Shown piece by piece: positions 1 through 9,355 of a stretch of DNA of 64,000 bases. This stretch comes from Saccharomonospora xinjiangensis XJ-54 (GTDB lineage Bacteria; Actinomycetota; Actinomycetes; Mycobacteriales; Pseudonocardiaceae): contig NZ_JH636049.1 of assembly GCF_000258175.1 (NCBI RefSeq), positions 2,333,482 through 2,397,481 on the forward strand. The letters run 5' to 3'. A model generated the notes under the pieces. The model saw nothing but the letters and a program-made list of their open reading frames with translations, was not told the DNA's origin and ran no database searches. The position numbers and the translations under genes were made by a program. How positions within the stretch are numbered: position 1 is the stretch's first letter; the number at the start of each line of letters is the position of its first letter.

Positions 1-514
1 CGAGCCGCAGCCTGCCGTCAGGGGTGACCCGCAGCCGCTGGGGATGGTCGAGACCGAGCACGAGGCCCGAAAGGTGGGCGCGTTCCACCGGCTCGGCCAG
101 TGCCTGCACCATCCTGGCCGCGGTGCTCGGCGGGATGCGCTTCTCGTTGACGAGGTCGATGAGGTCTGTGCCCTTGGTCCACTCGGACACGACGATGCCG
201 AGCAGTCCTTCGCTCGACGAGATGCCGTTGCCGAGGGTCAGCACGTCGAGGACCTTGGCGACGCTGGGGTGGTTGAACTTCGCCGCGTGCGCCGCGCGTT
301 CCAGCGTCCTCCTGCCCTGCCGGGCCGCCTCGACGTCGGCGGGGTCGCCGACCAGTATGGTCAGCGCGACATCCCTTCTGAGCTGCCCGTCGCGGGCCCT
401 CCACAGGTGAGCGCCTCCGCGTTCGTCGATGCCGAACTGCGCGAGCAGGCGGTAACGGCCGTCGCCGACAACCCCTCCGGGTGCCAGCGATCCACCGTGT
501 GTTCGGATGCCCAC
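1..514 (-). CDS. MurJ-associated pseudokinase domain protein (partial, 3' end outside window)
   Basis: The minus-strand frame reads as a Ser/Thr protein-kinase fold beginning GDGRYRLLAQFG, as in the kinase-like domain that follows MviN/MurJ in actinobacteria (fused in M. tuberculosis Rv3910). Catalytic residues are lost: the VAIK lysine position reads VALT, and the HRDxKxxN loop reads LVLGLDHPQR, so it should be a pseudokinase, probably a scaffold controlling peptidoglycan export. I chose GTG at 514 because AGGGGGAGGG lies just upstream and the kinase fold begins about 15 residues later. It lies 96 bases downstream of murJ on the same strand, so cotranscription is likely. Only the first 171 codons are in the window; whether a transmembrane or extracellular part follows cannot be seen. 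Confidence 0.85.
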   Translation of the reverse strand, partial: MGIRTHGGSLAPGGVVGDGRYRLLAQFGIDERGGAHLWRARDGQLRRDVALTILVGDPADVEAARQGRRTLERAAHAAKFNHPSVAKVLDVLTLGNGISSSEGLLGIVVSEWTKGTDLIDLVNEKRIPPSTAARMVQALAEPVERAHLSGLVLGLDHPQRLRVTPDGRLRL

Positions 515-610
515 TCGGTCGCCCTCCCCCTGCCGCTTCGACTCACACAGCGCCTGTAACGAGGGTACGTGAACCGTTGAAGAGGCTGCGGGGCGTCCGT
601 GCCGAGAGGG

Positions 611-3082
611 TTACCCGCGACGGACCAAAGCGGATATTCGGCGCGTGACGGGAGCAAGCTCTTCCACCTTCAGTGCGATCAGCACGCCGAACGACACCGC
701 GATACCCACGACTCCCTGGAGAACGAGCGTCACCCACGCCTTACCGATGGGTCCCAACAGGTCGGGAACGACGAGAGCGACCAGTGCCGCGGCGAGGGCG
801 CCGAGGCCACTCGCCACGACGGTGAACAGGATGACACCGAGCACCCGCCTGCTGCGGAGGTTGCCGAGCTTCACCCACAGCCACACCTGGCCCATGACGG
901 CGCCGACCACGAAGACCAGCGAGTTCACCATCATCACGCCGAGCACCACGTTGACCGGGTCGAGGACGGCAGAAGCGAGGTAGAGCAGCGGAATCTTCAC
1001 CGCCGTCATCACGCACATGATGAGCGTCGGCGTGCGGGAGTCCTTCATGGCGTAGAACACCCGCATCTGGAGCATCACGAGCGCGTAGGGAACGAGGCCG
1101 AACGCCGAGACGGCCAGCGCTTGACCGAGCCTTTCCGCGTCGTCCACCGAGCCCTTGCCGAGCGCGAAGAGCGCGACACCGATCGAAGGGCCTGCCACCG
1201 CCATGACGGCGGACACGGGCATCAGCATGATCGTGGTGATGCGTGAGCCGTACGACAGGTCGCCGACGAGCTTCCGATGATCGTTGTCGGCCGCGGCCCT
1301 GCTCATCTTGGGCATCAACGCGGTCAGCAGCGACACCCCGATGACGCCGTACGGCAGCTGGAACAGCAGCCAGGCGTTGGAGTAGATCGAGGGACCACCG
1401 GCGGCACCGCCCGTGAGCACGCGCGTGTTGACCACCATGCCGATCTGGCTCACGGCGACGTAGCCGAGAATCCAGGCGGCGAGCCCGCCGAACTCCTTGA
1501 GCCGATCGTCGATGCCGAACCGCCACTTGAACCGGAATCCGGAACGGCGCAGTGCGGGCACGAGGAACAGCGCCTGCGCCACCATCGCGGTCAGCACGCC
1601 GACGCCGAGCACGAGAACTTGAGGCTCGGTCATGCGGGTCGGGATGACGGTCGGGTCGCCCGGCACCAGCGCGAAGGCGCCGATGGTGGCGAAGATGACG
1701 AGGTTGTTGATCACCGGAGCCCACTGGGCTGGGCCGAAGATCTGCTTGGCGTTGAGGATGGCCGACAACACCGCGAAGAGCCCGTAGAACAGCAGGCCGG
1801 GCAGCAGCAGGTAGGCGAACCACGTCGCCAGCTGGGGGTTGGCCTGGCTGTCGCCGCTGTCGTCCATCAGCAGCCCGGTGAGCCACGGCGCCGCCGCGGT
1901 CGAGACCACGGTCCCGACACCCAGCACAGTGATGGACAGCGTCAGCAGCCGCTGGGTGTACGCCTCACCGCCGTCCTCGTCGTCCTGCGAGCGCACGAGC
2001 AGTGGCACGACCACGCTGGTGAGCACACCGCCGAGCAGCAGCTCGTTGATGATGAGCGGCAGTGTGTTGGCCACCGTGAACGAGTCGTAGAGCACTCCCA
2101 GCGTGGCCACCCACGCCAGCATCACCTTCCACGCGAAGCCGGTGATGCGGCTGGTCAGTGTGGCGATGGCCATGCGGCCACCGGCCTTCGCCAGCGAAGG
2201 CGCCTTCTGCTGATCGTCCTTCGGGCGGTCGAGCTGGACCTCGGGGAGCCGCTCGCCGATCGGTTCGGCGGAGATGCGCGGCATCATCCTGGTCGCGAGC
2301 TCGTCGTACGGCCGCAGCACGTCGGGGTCGGCCGCGGGCCAGCGCACGCCCGGCGGGATACCGCGTTCCCTCGGGATGAAGATCGTGCGTTCGCTGTCCC
2401 TCGGCGGTGGTGGCGGTTTCCTGTGCTTCGTCTCCTGCTGTCGTGCCTCCTGCCTCCACGGCCTTACCGGCTGCCTGCGCGGCTGTGGTGAACGGCCACG
2501 CCGGGGCGCCACGGGTGCGGGTCCGGAACCAGGGGCACCGGCGTGCGGCGGCGGGCCCGGCGGGTTCGGCGGGTTTGGCGGGTGGCCGCCGGGAGGGGCG
2601 TGTCCCGGCGCGGCAGGCGGCGGGCCCGGAGGCGGCGCGGGGTGACCCTGGACCGGGGCGTGCGGCGGCCCGCCTTGCGGGGAGCGTCCGGCAGGAACCG
2701 GAGGCACGGCGGCAGGCGGTGCCGGCGGCACGGGCGGGCCCTGCGGGTGGGGGCCTCCACTGCCCTGCGGCACCGGCGGCGGAGGCAGGTGCCGGGTGGG
2801 CGGCGGCTGCTGCGGGTGCGGTGGCTGCGGCGGCTGTTGTGGTTGCGGTGGTTGCGGTGGCCTGCCGGGAGGTGGTGGTGTGTCCCGCCACTCCGGTGGT
2901 GGCTGATACCTCGGCACCGGCCCGTTGTGCGGTGGTTGCGGCGCGGGTGGTCGAGGTGGCACGCGCGCCGAACGCGCGGGCCCGCCCCCACGCTCGGGCG
3001 GGTTGCCCGACTGTTCGTCCAACACGTGCCCTATCCGTCGGTGGTCTGCTTCGTCGATCCAGGGTAAACGGATTCGCGGCAC
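611..3082 (-). CDS. murJ: lipid II flippase MurJ with long proline-rich N-terminal extension
   Basis: This is a MATE-like MviN/MurJ protein that moves lipid II across the plasma membrane for peptidoglycan synthesis. At 823 residues it is about 300 longer than the usual ~520. The extra length is an N-terminal cytoplasmic region (about residues 30-250) of Pro/Gln/Gly runs, probably disordered. The multi-spanning core starts near residue 297 (LAKAGGRMAIATLTSRITG) and runs almost to the C-terminus. GTG at 3082 was taken as start; it lies 4 bases after the stop of the DUF6049 gene, implying one operon (nudix, DUF6049, murJ, pseudokinase). The order matches M. tuberculosis Rv3908-Rv3910. A shorter start inside the extension cannot be excluded, but the extension keeps a clean reading frame. 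Confidence 0.92.
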   Translation of the reverse strand: MPRIRLPWIDEADHRRIGHVLDEQSGNPPERGGGPARSARVPPRPPAPQPPHNGPVPRYQPPPEWRDTPPPPGRPPQPPQPQQPPQPPHPQQPPPTRHLPPPPVPQGSGGPHPQGPPVPPAPPAAVPPVPAGRSPQGGPPHAPVQGHPAPPPGPPPAAPGHAPPGGHPPNPPNPPGPPPHAGAPGSGPAPVAPRRGRSPQPRRQPVRPWRQEARQQETKHRKPPPPPRDSERTIFIPRERGIPPGVRWPAADPDVLRPYDELATRMMPRISAEPIGERLPEVQLDRPKDDQQKAPSLAKAGGRMAIATLTSRITGFAWKVMLAWVATLGVLYDSFTVANTLPLIINELLLGGVLTSVVVPLLVRSQDDEDGGEAYTQRLLTLSITVLGVGTVVSTAAAPWLTGLLMDDSGDSQANPQLATWFAYLLLPGLLFYGLFAVLSAILNAKQIFGPAQWAPVINNLVIFATIGAFALVPGDPTVIPTRMTEPQVLVLGVGVLTAMVAQALFLVPALRRSGFRFKWRFGIDDRLKEFGGLAAWILGYVAVSQIGMVVNTRVLTGGAAGGPSIYSNAWLLFQLPYGVIGVSLLTALMPKMSRAAADNDHRKLVGDLSYGSRITTIMLMPVSAVMAVAGPSIGVALFALGKGSVDDAERLGQALAVSAFGLVPYALVMLQMRVFYAMKDSRTPTLIMCVMTAVKIPLLYLASAVLDPVNVVLGVMMVNSLVFVVGAVMGQVWLWVKLGNLRSRRVLGVILFTVVASGLGALAAALVALVVPDLLGPIGKAWVTLVLQGVVGIAVSFGVLIALKVEELAPVTRRISALVRRG

Positions 3083-3086
3083 GCCC

Positions 3087-5249
3087 TCAGCCGCGTTCCT
3101 CCCCCCGGGTCTTCACCCGACGGTATATCTGCCGTCCGGACAAAAACACCAGGGCTGCGCCTGCCGTGGCGGTCAACACGACGGTGAGCACGCCGAATTC
3201 GGTGGACATCAGTTCCATGCGGGCTGTGTGGCCCAGCGTGGTGCCGCCGGGGGTGGCCAGCGACACGTTCACCATGAACCGGCCCGACCGGAGCGTCTCG
3301 GCAGGGATGAAACGGCTGACCCTGCTGTTGGCCGCGAGCGGGGTGTCCTCGATCCTTGACGGCCGCAGCCCGGGGCTGTTGGTGAGCTTGATGCGAACGG
3401 TCACGGCCACCGGCAAGTCGTTGCTCAACGTCACAGGTAGCGGACTCGACCCCGATGCCAGCGACACCGGCTGGGACGGTGTCGTCACGGTGACCCTGCC
3501 GCTGAGCTGCCGCAACTGGCTCACGGCAGCCTCGGTGGCCTTCCGGCGGTCCTTCGCGTCGTCCCATGACGTCGATGTCGCCCTGATCACCGCGTTGTGC
3601 AAGGGCCTGAGCAGATTGACCGGTTCGTACTGCCGGGTCGGATCGACGGACATCGCGCCTTGGAGGTCGGCGATGGTGGACTCCACCTGGGACAGCGTCG
3701 CCAGCTGGTCGGCGTTGAGCGTGGCAGAGTCGCTCTCGCTCCACAGGCCGTCGGCGGGAGAGGCGTTGCCGCTCTGCGCTCCCTCCACCGATTCGGTTCC
3801 GAGCAGTTGGTGCAGAGGAGTCGGTCGAACGAGGTTGCCGCCGTGCAGCCGGGTGAGCGAATCGAGCATCGCGTCGAGTTCCTCGCGGGTGGCGTTCCAG
3901 TCGTGCGGGGGCGCCACAAGGACGGTGCCGCCCCCCGTCTCGTCGGAGAGCCCGCCCCGCAGCGCGATGGCGGCGATCGCATTCTGCGCGGCGACCCCCG
4001 GCTGTTCTCCCCTGCTCTTGTCACGCGCGGACGCGTAGCCGAACCCCGAGGCGACGAGGGAGTCGTAGGCGACGAGGCGGACGCCCTGCCCGCCGGACTG
4101 CGAGCCGGGATCGCCCTCCGCGCTCACACCTCCCGCTCCGGTGATCACGGTGGTGACGCCTGCGTCGGCGGCGGCCTTGACGGCGTGGTCGGTCAAGGTG
4201 CCACGCGGCCACAGCACACCAGGGCTCGGTTCGAGGTGCAGCAGGTCGAGGATCGTCGCGCCGTTGGTCACCGCCTCGCCCACAAGGTCGTGATCGGACT
4301 CGACGTCTCCGAGCACTCCGAGGTCGGCGTTGGCGAAGGGGAGCTCGATGACGCACTGGTTGGCCACGAGAGCGCGGAGGTCGTCGAGCCACCGCCGCGC
4401 GTTCTGCTCGCCCTTGCCCTCGACGGTTCCCGACCCCGTCCTGACGAGATAGCCCTTCGACATCGCGTTGACCGTTTCGAGCAGGTCGGGGTCCACCGCG
4501 TAGCACAGCGATCCGGCGAGGGTCGCGTCACCTCGCTTGCTCTCGGCTGCGGCGACCAGCGCGTGCAACCGCCCGCCCTCCGCGAGCTCCGCCGCGAGGC
4601 TGTCGTCGGCGAGAACGATTTTCCCGTCGTGAGGCGAGGCGACCACCTTCGGTTCGCGCGCCGCGATCGGCCACAACACCGACACGCTCGCAGGCGTGCC
4701 CCGACCGGAGTCGTCGAGCACGGGCAGCAACAGATCGACAGTGGCGAGCCGCGCCGCACCGCCGCCAGAGGGAGTGCCGTTGACGTTCAGCAGCAAGGGG
4801 TACACACCACGCTGGTTCAACCCGAGCGCCGACGGTGACGCTGTGACGACGAGCCTGGCGGACGCACCGGGCGCCAGCTTCCCCGGCACCCCTACCCATT
4901 CCGACCAGCCGGACTCCGATGGCGGCGGTTCGGCAAGCGTTTGCGCGAGCTGCGCCGCCGTTGACTGCCGCTGCCCTGCCTGAATCCGGCCGACGATGTC
5001 CGAAATGGGCCGGTCACCGACGTTGGTGACACTGGCGACGATCTCGACCTTGGTGGTGCCGGAGTCCACGATGCGCGGGGACAACTGGTGGACCCGCACC
5101 CTCAGAGGTGGCTGCGCGCCCGTGTCCTTGGCGTACGCGGCGGCCTGCCACGAGGAGCCCGGTGCGGCGAACAACGCCTGCCCGGTGAGGAACAGCAGTG
5201 CGAGGCCGAACGCGGCGAGTTTCCTCACGGCTTGCACTTCCCGTCCCAC
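3087..5249 (-). CDS. DUF6049 family secreted/membrane-anchored protein
   Basis: This 720-residue protein has an N-terminal signal sequence (hydrophobic stretch LAAFGLALLFLTGQALFA) and one C-terminal transmembrane helix (FGVLTVVLTATAGAALVFL) followed by a basic tail, so the body lies outside the membrane. Position and architecture match Rv3909 of M. tuberculosis, the conserved partner upstream of mviN, classed as DUF6049. The function is unknown; the constant linkage to MurJ suggests a role at the site of lipid II export. It starts 9 bases after the nudix stop and ends 4 bases before murJ. No enzymatic motif was recognised. Confidence 0.85.
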   Translation of the reverse strand: MGREVQAVRKLAAFGLALLFLTGQALFAAPGSSWQAAAYAKDTGAQPPLRVRVHQLSPRIVDSGTTKVEIVASVTNVGDRPISDIVGRIQAGQRQSTAAQLAQTLAEPPPSESGWSEWVGVPGKLAPGASARLVVTASPSALGLNQRGVYPLLLNVNGTPSGGGAARLATVDLLLPVLDDSGRGTPASVSVLWPIAAREPKVVASPHDGKIVLADDSLAAELAEGGRLHALVAAAESKRGDATLAGSLCYAVDPDLLETVNAMSKGYLVRTGSGTVEGKGEQNARRWLDDLRALVANQCVIELPFANADLGVLGDVESDHDLVGEAVTNGATILDLLHLEPSPGVLWPRGTLTDHAVKAAADAGVTTVITGAGGVSAEGDPGSQSGGQGVRLVAYDSLVASGFGYASARDKSRGEQPGVAAQNAIAAIALRGGLSDETGGGTVLVAPPHDWNATREELDAMLDSLTRLHGGNLVRPTPLHQLLGTESVEGAQSGNASPADGLWSESDSATLNADQLATLSQVESTIADLQGAMSVDPTRQYEPVNLLRPLHNAVIRATSTSWDDAKDRRKATEAAVSQLRQLSGRVTVTTPSQPVSLASGSSPLPVTLSNDLPVAVTVRIKLTNSPGLRPSRIEDTPLAANSRVSRFIPAETLRSGRFMVNVSLATPGGTTLGHTARMELMSTEFGVLTVVLTATAGAALVFLSGRQIYRRVKTRGEERG

Positions 5250-5258
5250 ATCAACCCA

Positions 5259-5771
5259 TCAGCTTTCATCGGTCCTTTGTCTTTCGAAGAACTCGCGGGC
5301 TCTGCGCACCAGCTTCCGTTCGTCCGCGTAGGCGAGCCTCGCGTCGAGCTCGGACAGCGGAACCCACGCGACCTCGGTCACCTCAACGTCCTCGTCGGAG
5401 AGTTCGCCGCCGTCGGCTTCGAGAATGAAGTGGTGGACGGTCTTGTGGACCCGGCGTCGCTCGGCGACGAACCAGTAGTCGATCGTCCCCAGCTCTCGCA
5501 GCACGTGCGCGGAAATGCCGGTCTCCTCCTTAACCTCGCGCACCGCTGTCTGCTCCGTGGTCTCGCCGTCCTCGATGTGTCCCTTCGGGAGGGACCACAG
5601 CAGTTTGCCGTGCCGGTCAAGTCTGCCGATCAACACCGCCTGCCGTCGCTGCGGGTCCACCACGAGACCGCCCGCCGACGTCTCGTTCACCGTGGTCAGC
5701 CGCGTTCGACGGCGGCGCCGGGACCGGCGTCCCGGTTTCGGGCCGCCGGAGCGACCGGCCGATCCAGGCAT
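5259..5771 (-). CDS. Nudix hydrolase (MutT4-like)
   Basis: This 170-residue protein has a complete Nudix box (G-H-I-E-D-G-E then REVKEETGI) at about residues 68-90, so it should hydrolyse a nucleoside diphosphate-linked substrate using Mg2+. The N-terminus is a basic Arg-rich segment of about 25 residues. It is the first gene of the nudix-DUF6049-murJ operon and diverges from the CCA-adding enzyme, as mutT4/Rv3908 does from pcnA. TAGCAT lies a few bases upstream of the ATG at 5771 and there is no Shine-Dalgarno, suggesting a leaderless transcript. The substrate cannot be told from the sequence. Confidence 0.88.
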   Translation of the reverse strand: MPGSAGRSGGPKPGRRSRRRRRTRLTTVNETSAGGLVVDPQRRQAVLIGRLDRHGKLLWSLPKGHIEDGETTEQTAVREVKEETGISAHVLRELGTIDYWFVAERRRVHKTVHHFILEADGGELSDEDVEVTEVAWVPLSELDARLAYADERKLVRRAREFFERQRTDES

Positions 5772-5854
5772 GCTGCGATGCTAGAGCAAACAGCACGTCG
5801 CCTACCCTGGCTTGGCGTATCCATCTCGATCCGGCCGTGTAGTAAGGGGACCCC

Positions 5855-7381
5855 TTGGGCAGTCAGACCTCGGTGAACGAGCGGAACAGCGAGGCATCCG
5901 CCGCGCGGCGGCTCACGGAGGCGAAGCGTAACGCCGTCGCCGAGCTGATGCGCGTCTCCCCGATCGCCGACGAGCTCGCCACCCGGTTCGCCGCAGCAGG
6001 CCACCGCCTCTATCTCGTGGGGGGAAGCGTCAGGGACGCGCTGCTCGGCCGTCTCTCCACCGATCTCGACTTCACCACAGACGCTCGTCCCGACCAGATC
6101 CAGCGTCTCGTGTCGGGCTGGGCCGACGCCGTGTGGGACACAGGTATCGAGTTCGGCACCGTCGGGGCGGCGAAGTCCGGAACGACGTGCGAGATCACGA
6201 CGTTCCGTGCCGAGACCTACGACCGTGTCGGAAGGCACCCCGAGGTGGACTTCGGCGATTCCATCGAGGGCGACCTCGTTCGCCGTGACTTCACGGTCAA
6301 CGCGATGGCGGTCGAGGTGGCGACGAAGACGTTCGTCGATCCACACGGAGGGTTGGAGGCGCTCGCGAGGAAGACCCTCGACACGCCCGCCACCCCCGAG
6401 GAGTCGTTCGCCGACGACCCGCTGAGGATGCTTCGCGCCGCACGGTTCGCCTCCCAGCTCGGCTTCGAGCCCGCGCCGAGGGTTGTGAAGGCCATGACCG
6501 ACATGGCAGGTGAGATCCGGCGCATCACGGCGGAGCGGGTGCAGACCGAGGTGTCGAAGCTCATCGTCGGCAGTCATCCGCGCAAGGGCATCGAACTCGT
6601 CGTGGACACGGGGCTGGCCGAGTACGTGCTGCCCGAGGTGCCGGGGATGCGGCTCGCCATCGACGAGCACCACCAGCACAAGGACGTCTACCAGCACTCG
6701 TTGACCGTGCTGGAGCAGGCGATCGACCTTGAGGCGACCCACGAGCCGAAGCTGGAGCCCGATCTTGTGCTGCGGCTCGCGGCATTGCTTCACGACATCG
6801 GGAAGCCCGCGACCCGGCGGTTCGAGCCGGGTGGTGGTGTGAGCTTCCACCACCACGAGGTGGTCGGCGCGAAGATGGTGCGCAAGCGTTTGCGCGCCCT
6901 GCGGTACCCCAAGGACGTCATCAACGACGTGGCCCAGCTCGTGTTCCTGCACCTGCGCTTCCACGGCTACGGTCGCGGCGAGTGGACCGACTCCGCCGTG
7001 CGCAGGTACGTGACGGACGCGGGCCCGCTGCTGCCGAAGCTGCACAAGCTGGTGCGCGCCGACTGCACGACCCGCAACCGGCGCAAGGCAGCCGCTCTTC
7101 AACGCTCGTACGACGATCTCGAGGAGCGCATCGCCCGCATCGCCGAGGAGGAGGACCTCGCCAGGGTGCGGCCCGACCTCGACGGCAACGAGATCATGCG
7201 CATCCTCGGTCTCAAGCCGGGCCCGCTGGTGGGCAAGGCGTGGCAGCACCTCAAGGAGCTCCGGCTCGACAGGGGTCCGCTCAGTCACGACGAGGCCGTG
7301 GCAGAGCTGCACCGGTGGGCCGCGGACCAGGGCATCGGCGCCGCTTCGCCCGGCGAGCACACCGGCGCTTCCAGCGAGTAG
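5855..7381 (+). CDS. pcnA: CCA-adding tRNA nucleotidyltransferase
   Basis: This 508-residue class II nucleotidyltransferase builds or repairs the 3' CCA of tRNA. Visible features are the head motif LYLVGGSVRDALLG (residues 52-65), the metal-binding DLD pair (D70, D72), the LVRRDFTVNAMA motif, and an HD domain with LLHDIGKPATRRF near residue 310. I took TTG at 5855 because AAGGGGA lies 4 bases before it; GTG at 5873 is the alternative but has no ribosome site. The gene diverges from the nudix operon with 83 bases between them and converges on the TNT-domain gene. The symbol pcnA is the usual actinobacterial annotation. Confidence 0.93.
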   Translation: MGSQTSVNERNSEASAARRLTEAKRNAVAELMRVSPIADELATRFAAAGHRLYLVGGSVRDALLGRLSTDLDFTTDARPDQIQRLVSGWADAVWDTGIEFGTVGAAKSGTTCEITTFRAETYDRVGRHPEVDFGDSIEGDLVRRDFTVNAMAVEVATKTFVDPHGGLEALARKTLDTPATPEESFADDPLRMLRAARFASQLGFEPAPRVVKAMTDMAGEIRRITAERVQTEVSKLIVGSHPRKGIELVVDTGLAEYVLPEVPGMRLAIDEHHQHKDVYQHSLTVLEQAIDLEATHEPKLEPDLVLRLAALLHDIGKPATRRFEPGGGVSFHHHEVVGAKMVRKRLRALRYPKDVINDVAQLVFLHLRFHGYGRGEWTDSAVRRYVTDAGPLLPKLHKLVRADCTTRNRRKAAALQRSYDDLEERIARIAEEEDLARVRPDLDGNEIMRILGLKPGPLVGKAWQHLKELRLDRGPLSHDEAVAELHRWAADQGIGAASPGEHTGASSE

Positions 7382-7405
7382 ACGCGGCCGCGTGGGGCGC
7401 GGGGA

Positions 7406-9355
7406 CTACGCCAGTGGTTCCAGCGCCCCGCTCTCCACGTGCTGGCAGACGGAGCGGGGCAGCAGGTAACCCACGCCTCCCCCCGGCAATGTGCCCCACG
7501 GGCGGAGCACACCGCTGAGCACACCGATCGGCCGTGCCACGCGGTATCGGCGCCGGTCGGACTCCCTTTCGAAGGTCAGCGACGTCTGGGCGAACGGCGT
7601 GCCCTGCGGATGCACCAGATTGCCCGTGTCGCCGCCGTAACGATCGACCACGGTTCCCGCCGGAAGGGTGAGCAAACGCTTGCCACGGTAGAACGGCAGT
7701 GGCGGCTCCCCGCGTAACGGCAGGATCGGCCACTCGGTGGCACCTGCGACCGGGTCGTGGTTATCAGCGTCGGCGGTGGCGGGGAGGGACGGGGTGGACT
7801 TGGACGCCGCTTCCGGCCACGCCCTGCCGGGGAACAGCAGCAGCGCGCCGAGGAGTGCTTCGGCGGCACCCTGAACCCGGCTGAAGTAGCGAGGCTCCAC
7901 CGGCTCGCCTTCGGCGTGCCGCGCGACCTCCCACCCCTGCGCGGTCCTGCGGAGACACCACACGCCGTCGGCCGCCTCGCCGATGCGGTAGGCGCTGTCG
8001 GGCACCCCGAGTTCGGCGAGGCGCTCGCGCACCATGCGAAGGATCTCCGAGGCCCTCAGCGCCCGCCCTGGCTCCTCGCCGCGACGGACGCGGCTCACTG
8101 GGTCGTGCTCCGCGCCGTCGAACGTCTGCGGCGGGCGGACGGCGCCGAGCACATCGGCCTCGGCGGCCGCCCTGACCTGCGGATCGACGTAGGGGACGGC
8201 GAACCCGGCAGCCTTGATGTGATCGAGCAGGTCGGGCTCGGGAGGCACGCCGTACTTGCGCAGGTAGTGCGGAACGGCGGCAGGCCAGATCCATGTGCCG
8301 TCGGTGTGGAAGGCGTCGGGCACGTTGGGAGGGCCAGGCACGAAGATGTCGGGCAGCGCGCCAGGTTTGGCCTGCACCACAGGCGCCCGGTAGAGGTAGT
8401 TCAGCAGGTCGCGCACCTGTTCCGGGGGAACGGGAGCCCGGTTGACCACCGGCTTCTCCCCCGGCGCGTGACCGTCAACCACTCTCGCGTGCCGGAACAG
8501 GACGTCGAGCGGAAGCCCAGCCCTCGCCGCGAGCCATCGCGGCACGTCCTTCCTCGGGAAGTACCGCAGTTCTACGTCGTAGCTCGCGGCGGTCCTCCGC
8601 CCCTCAGGGGCGAGCCGCCACGTCGGCTCGCCCAGCGAGTCGTAGTCGAAGTCGAAGTTCGCGGAGGAGTCGAGCGTGTAGGTGCCCTGGAACCAGGTGC
8701 CTTCCTCCGGCGTGTACATGGCCGAACGGAGCTGGCAGAAGAGCTGGCCCAGTTGAGGCGGGGCCGAGAGCGCCACCACGACGTCATCGGCGACGGCCCT
8801 GACCTCCAGTTCTGAGTAGTCGCCGATCTGCCGGAACTGCGCGGCCACCTGTTCCCAGCCCGCGGGAAGGAAGGACCGCAGCGTGCGCCCGACCGCCGCG
8901 AGCAGCACGTCCGCATCGCCGCTGCCCGGTTCGCTGCGGGGCGCGTCGCCGTCGGCGAAGTCGTGCCGCTCCTGCCAGAGTGCGCTCAGCGTCTCGGGGT
9001 CGTCGGTGGTGGTGCTGAAGCCGGTGAGTCCCAGTTCCGTCGCGAGGCCCTCGTCGGTGCCTGCCCAGCGCAGGGTGAGTTCGGCCTCGGCGGAGCGCGG
9101 TTCGATGCGGTACGGCTCGTCGTCGTAGAGGCAGTAGGTGTGCAGGGCGAAGGTGGCAGGCGCCTCGTCGGCCGACACCACCTTGGCCGGCCTGCCTTCG
9201 GACACGGCGTCGAAACCGTCCGGCGGCTCTTCGCCTTCCGGAACGACGAGCAGGACTGTGCCGTCGGCAGTGGAGCGGTTGGCGCGGAAGATCCGACCGT
9301 CCCACAGTGCGTACAACGCATCAGGTCGGTCGGCCACCTCGACTCTGTAGCGCAC
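7406..9355 (-). CDS. TNT-domain (NAD+ glycohydrolase toxin-like) protein
   Basis: This 649-residue protein has a C-terminal domain (residues 542-649) resembling the tuberculosis necrotizing toxin fold: AGTVVDRYGG, HPQGTPFAQTSL, YRVARPIGVLSG and LPGGGVGYLLP. The first 540 residues are an acidic, poorly recognisable region with repeated W/Y-rich segments and no signal peptide or membrane helix. GTG at 9355 was chosen (GAGGGGGA just upstream); an in-frame extension to 9451 reads as non-protein-like. In CpnT the GGG-x-Q-Y glutamine is reported as catalytic; here the equivalent place appears to be G (GGGVGY), so activity is doubtful. No obvious immunity-factor gene adjoins it. Domain call is fairly secure; function as a toxin is inference. 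Confidence 0.75.
   Translation of the reverse strand: MRYRVEVADRPDALYALWDGRIFRANRSTADGTVLLVVPEGEEPPDGFDAVSEGRPAKVVSADEAPATFALHTYCLYDDEPYRIEPRSAEAELTLRWAGTDEGLATELGLTGFSTTTDDPETLSALWQERHDFADGDAPRSEPGSGDADVLLAAVGRTLRSFLPAGWEQVAAQFRQIGDYSELEVRAVADDVVVALSAPPQLGQLFCQLRSAMYTPEEGTWFQGTYTLDSSANFDFDYDSLGEPTWRLAPEGRRTAASYDVELRYFPRKDVPRWLAARAGLPLDVLFRHARVVDGHAPGEKPVVNRAPVPPEQVRDLLNYLYRAPVVQAKPGALPDIFVPGPPNVPDAFHTDGTWIWPAAVPHYLRKYGVPPEPDLLDHIKAAGFAVPYVDPQVRAAAEADVLGAVRPPQTFDGAEHDPVSRVRRGEEPGRALRASEILRMVRERLAELGVPDSAYRIGEAADGVWCLRRTAQGWEVARHAEGEPVEPRYFSRVQGAAEALLGALLLFPGRAWPEAASKSTPSLPATADADNHDPVAGATEWPILPLRGEPPLPFYRGKRLLTLPAGTVVDRYGGDTGNLVHPQGTPFAQTSLTFERESDRRRYRVARPIGVLSGVLRPWGTLPGGGVGYLLPRSVCQHVESGALEPLA

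Noticed and set aside
1277..2491. 404-codon open frame antisense to murJ
   Set aside because: His/Arg/Gln-rich shadow of the murJ codons with no ribosome site or recognisable protein features; typical of high-GC DNA.
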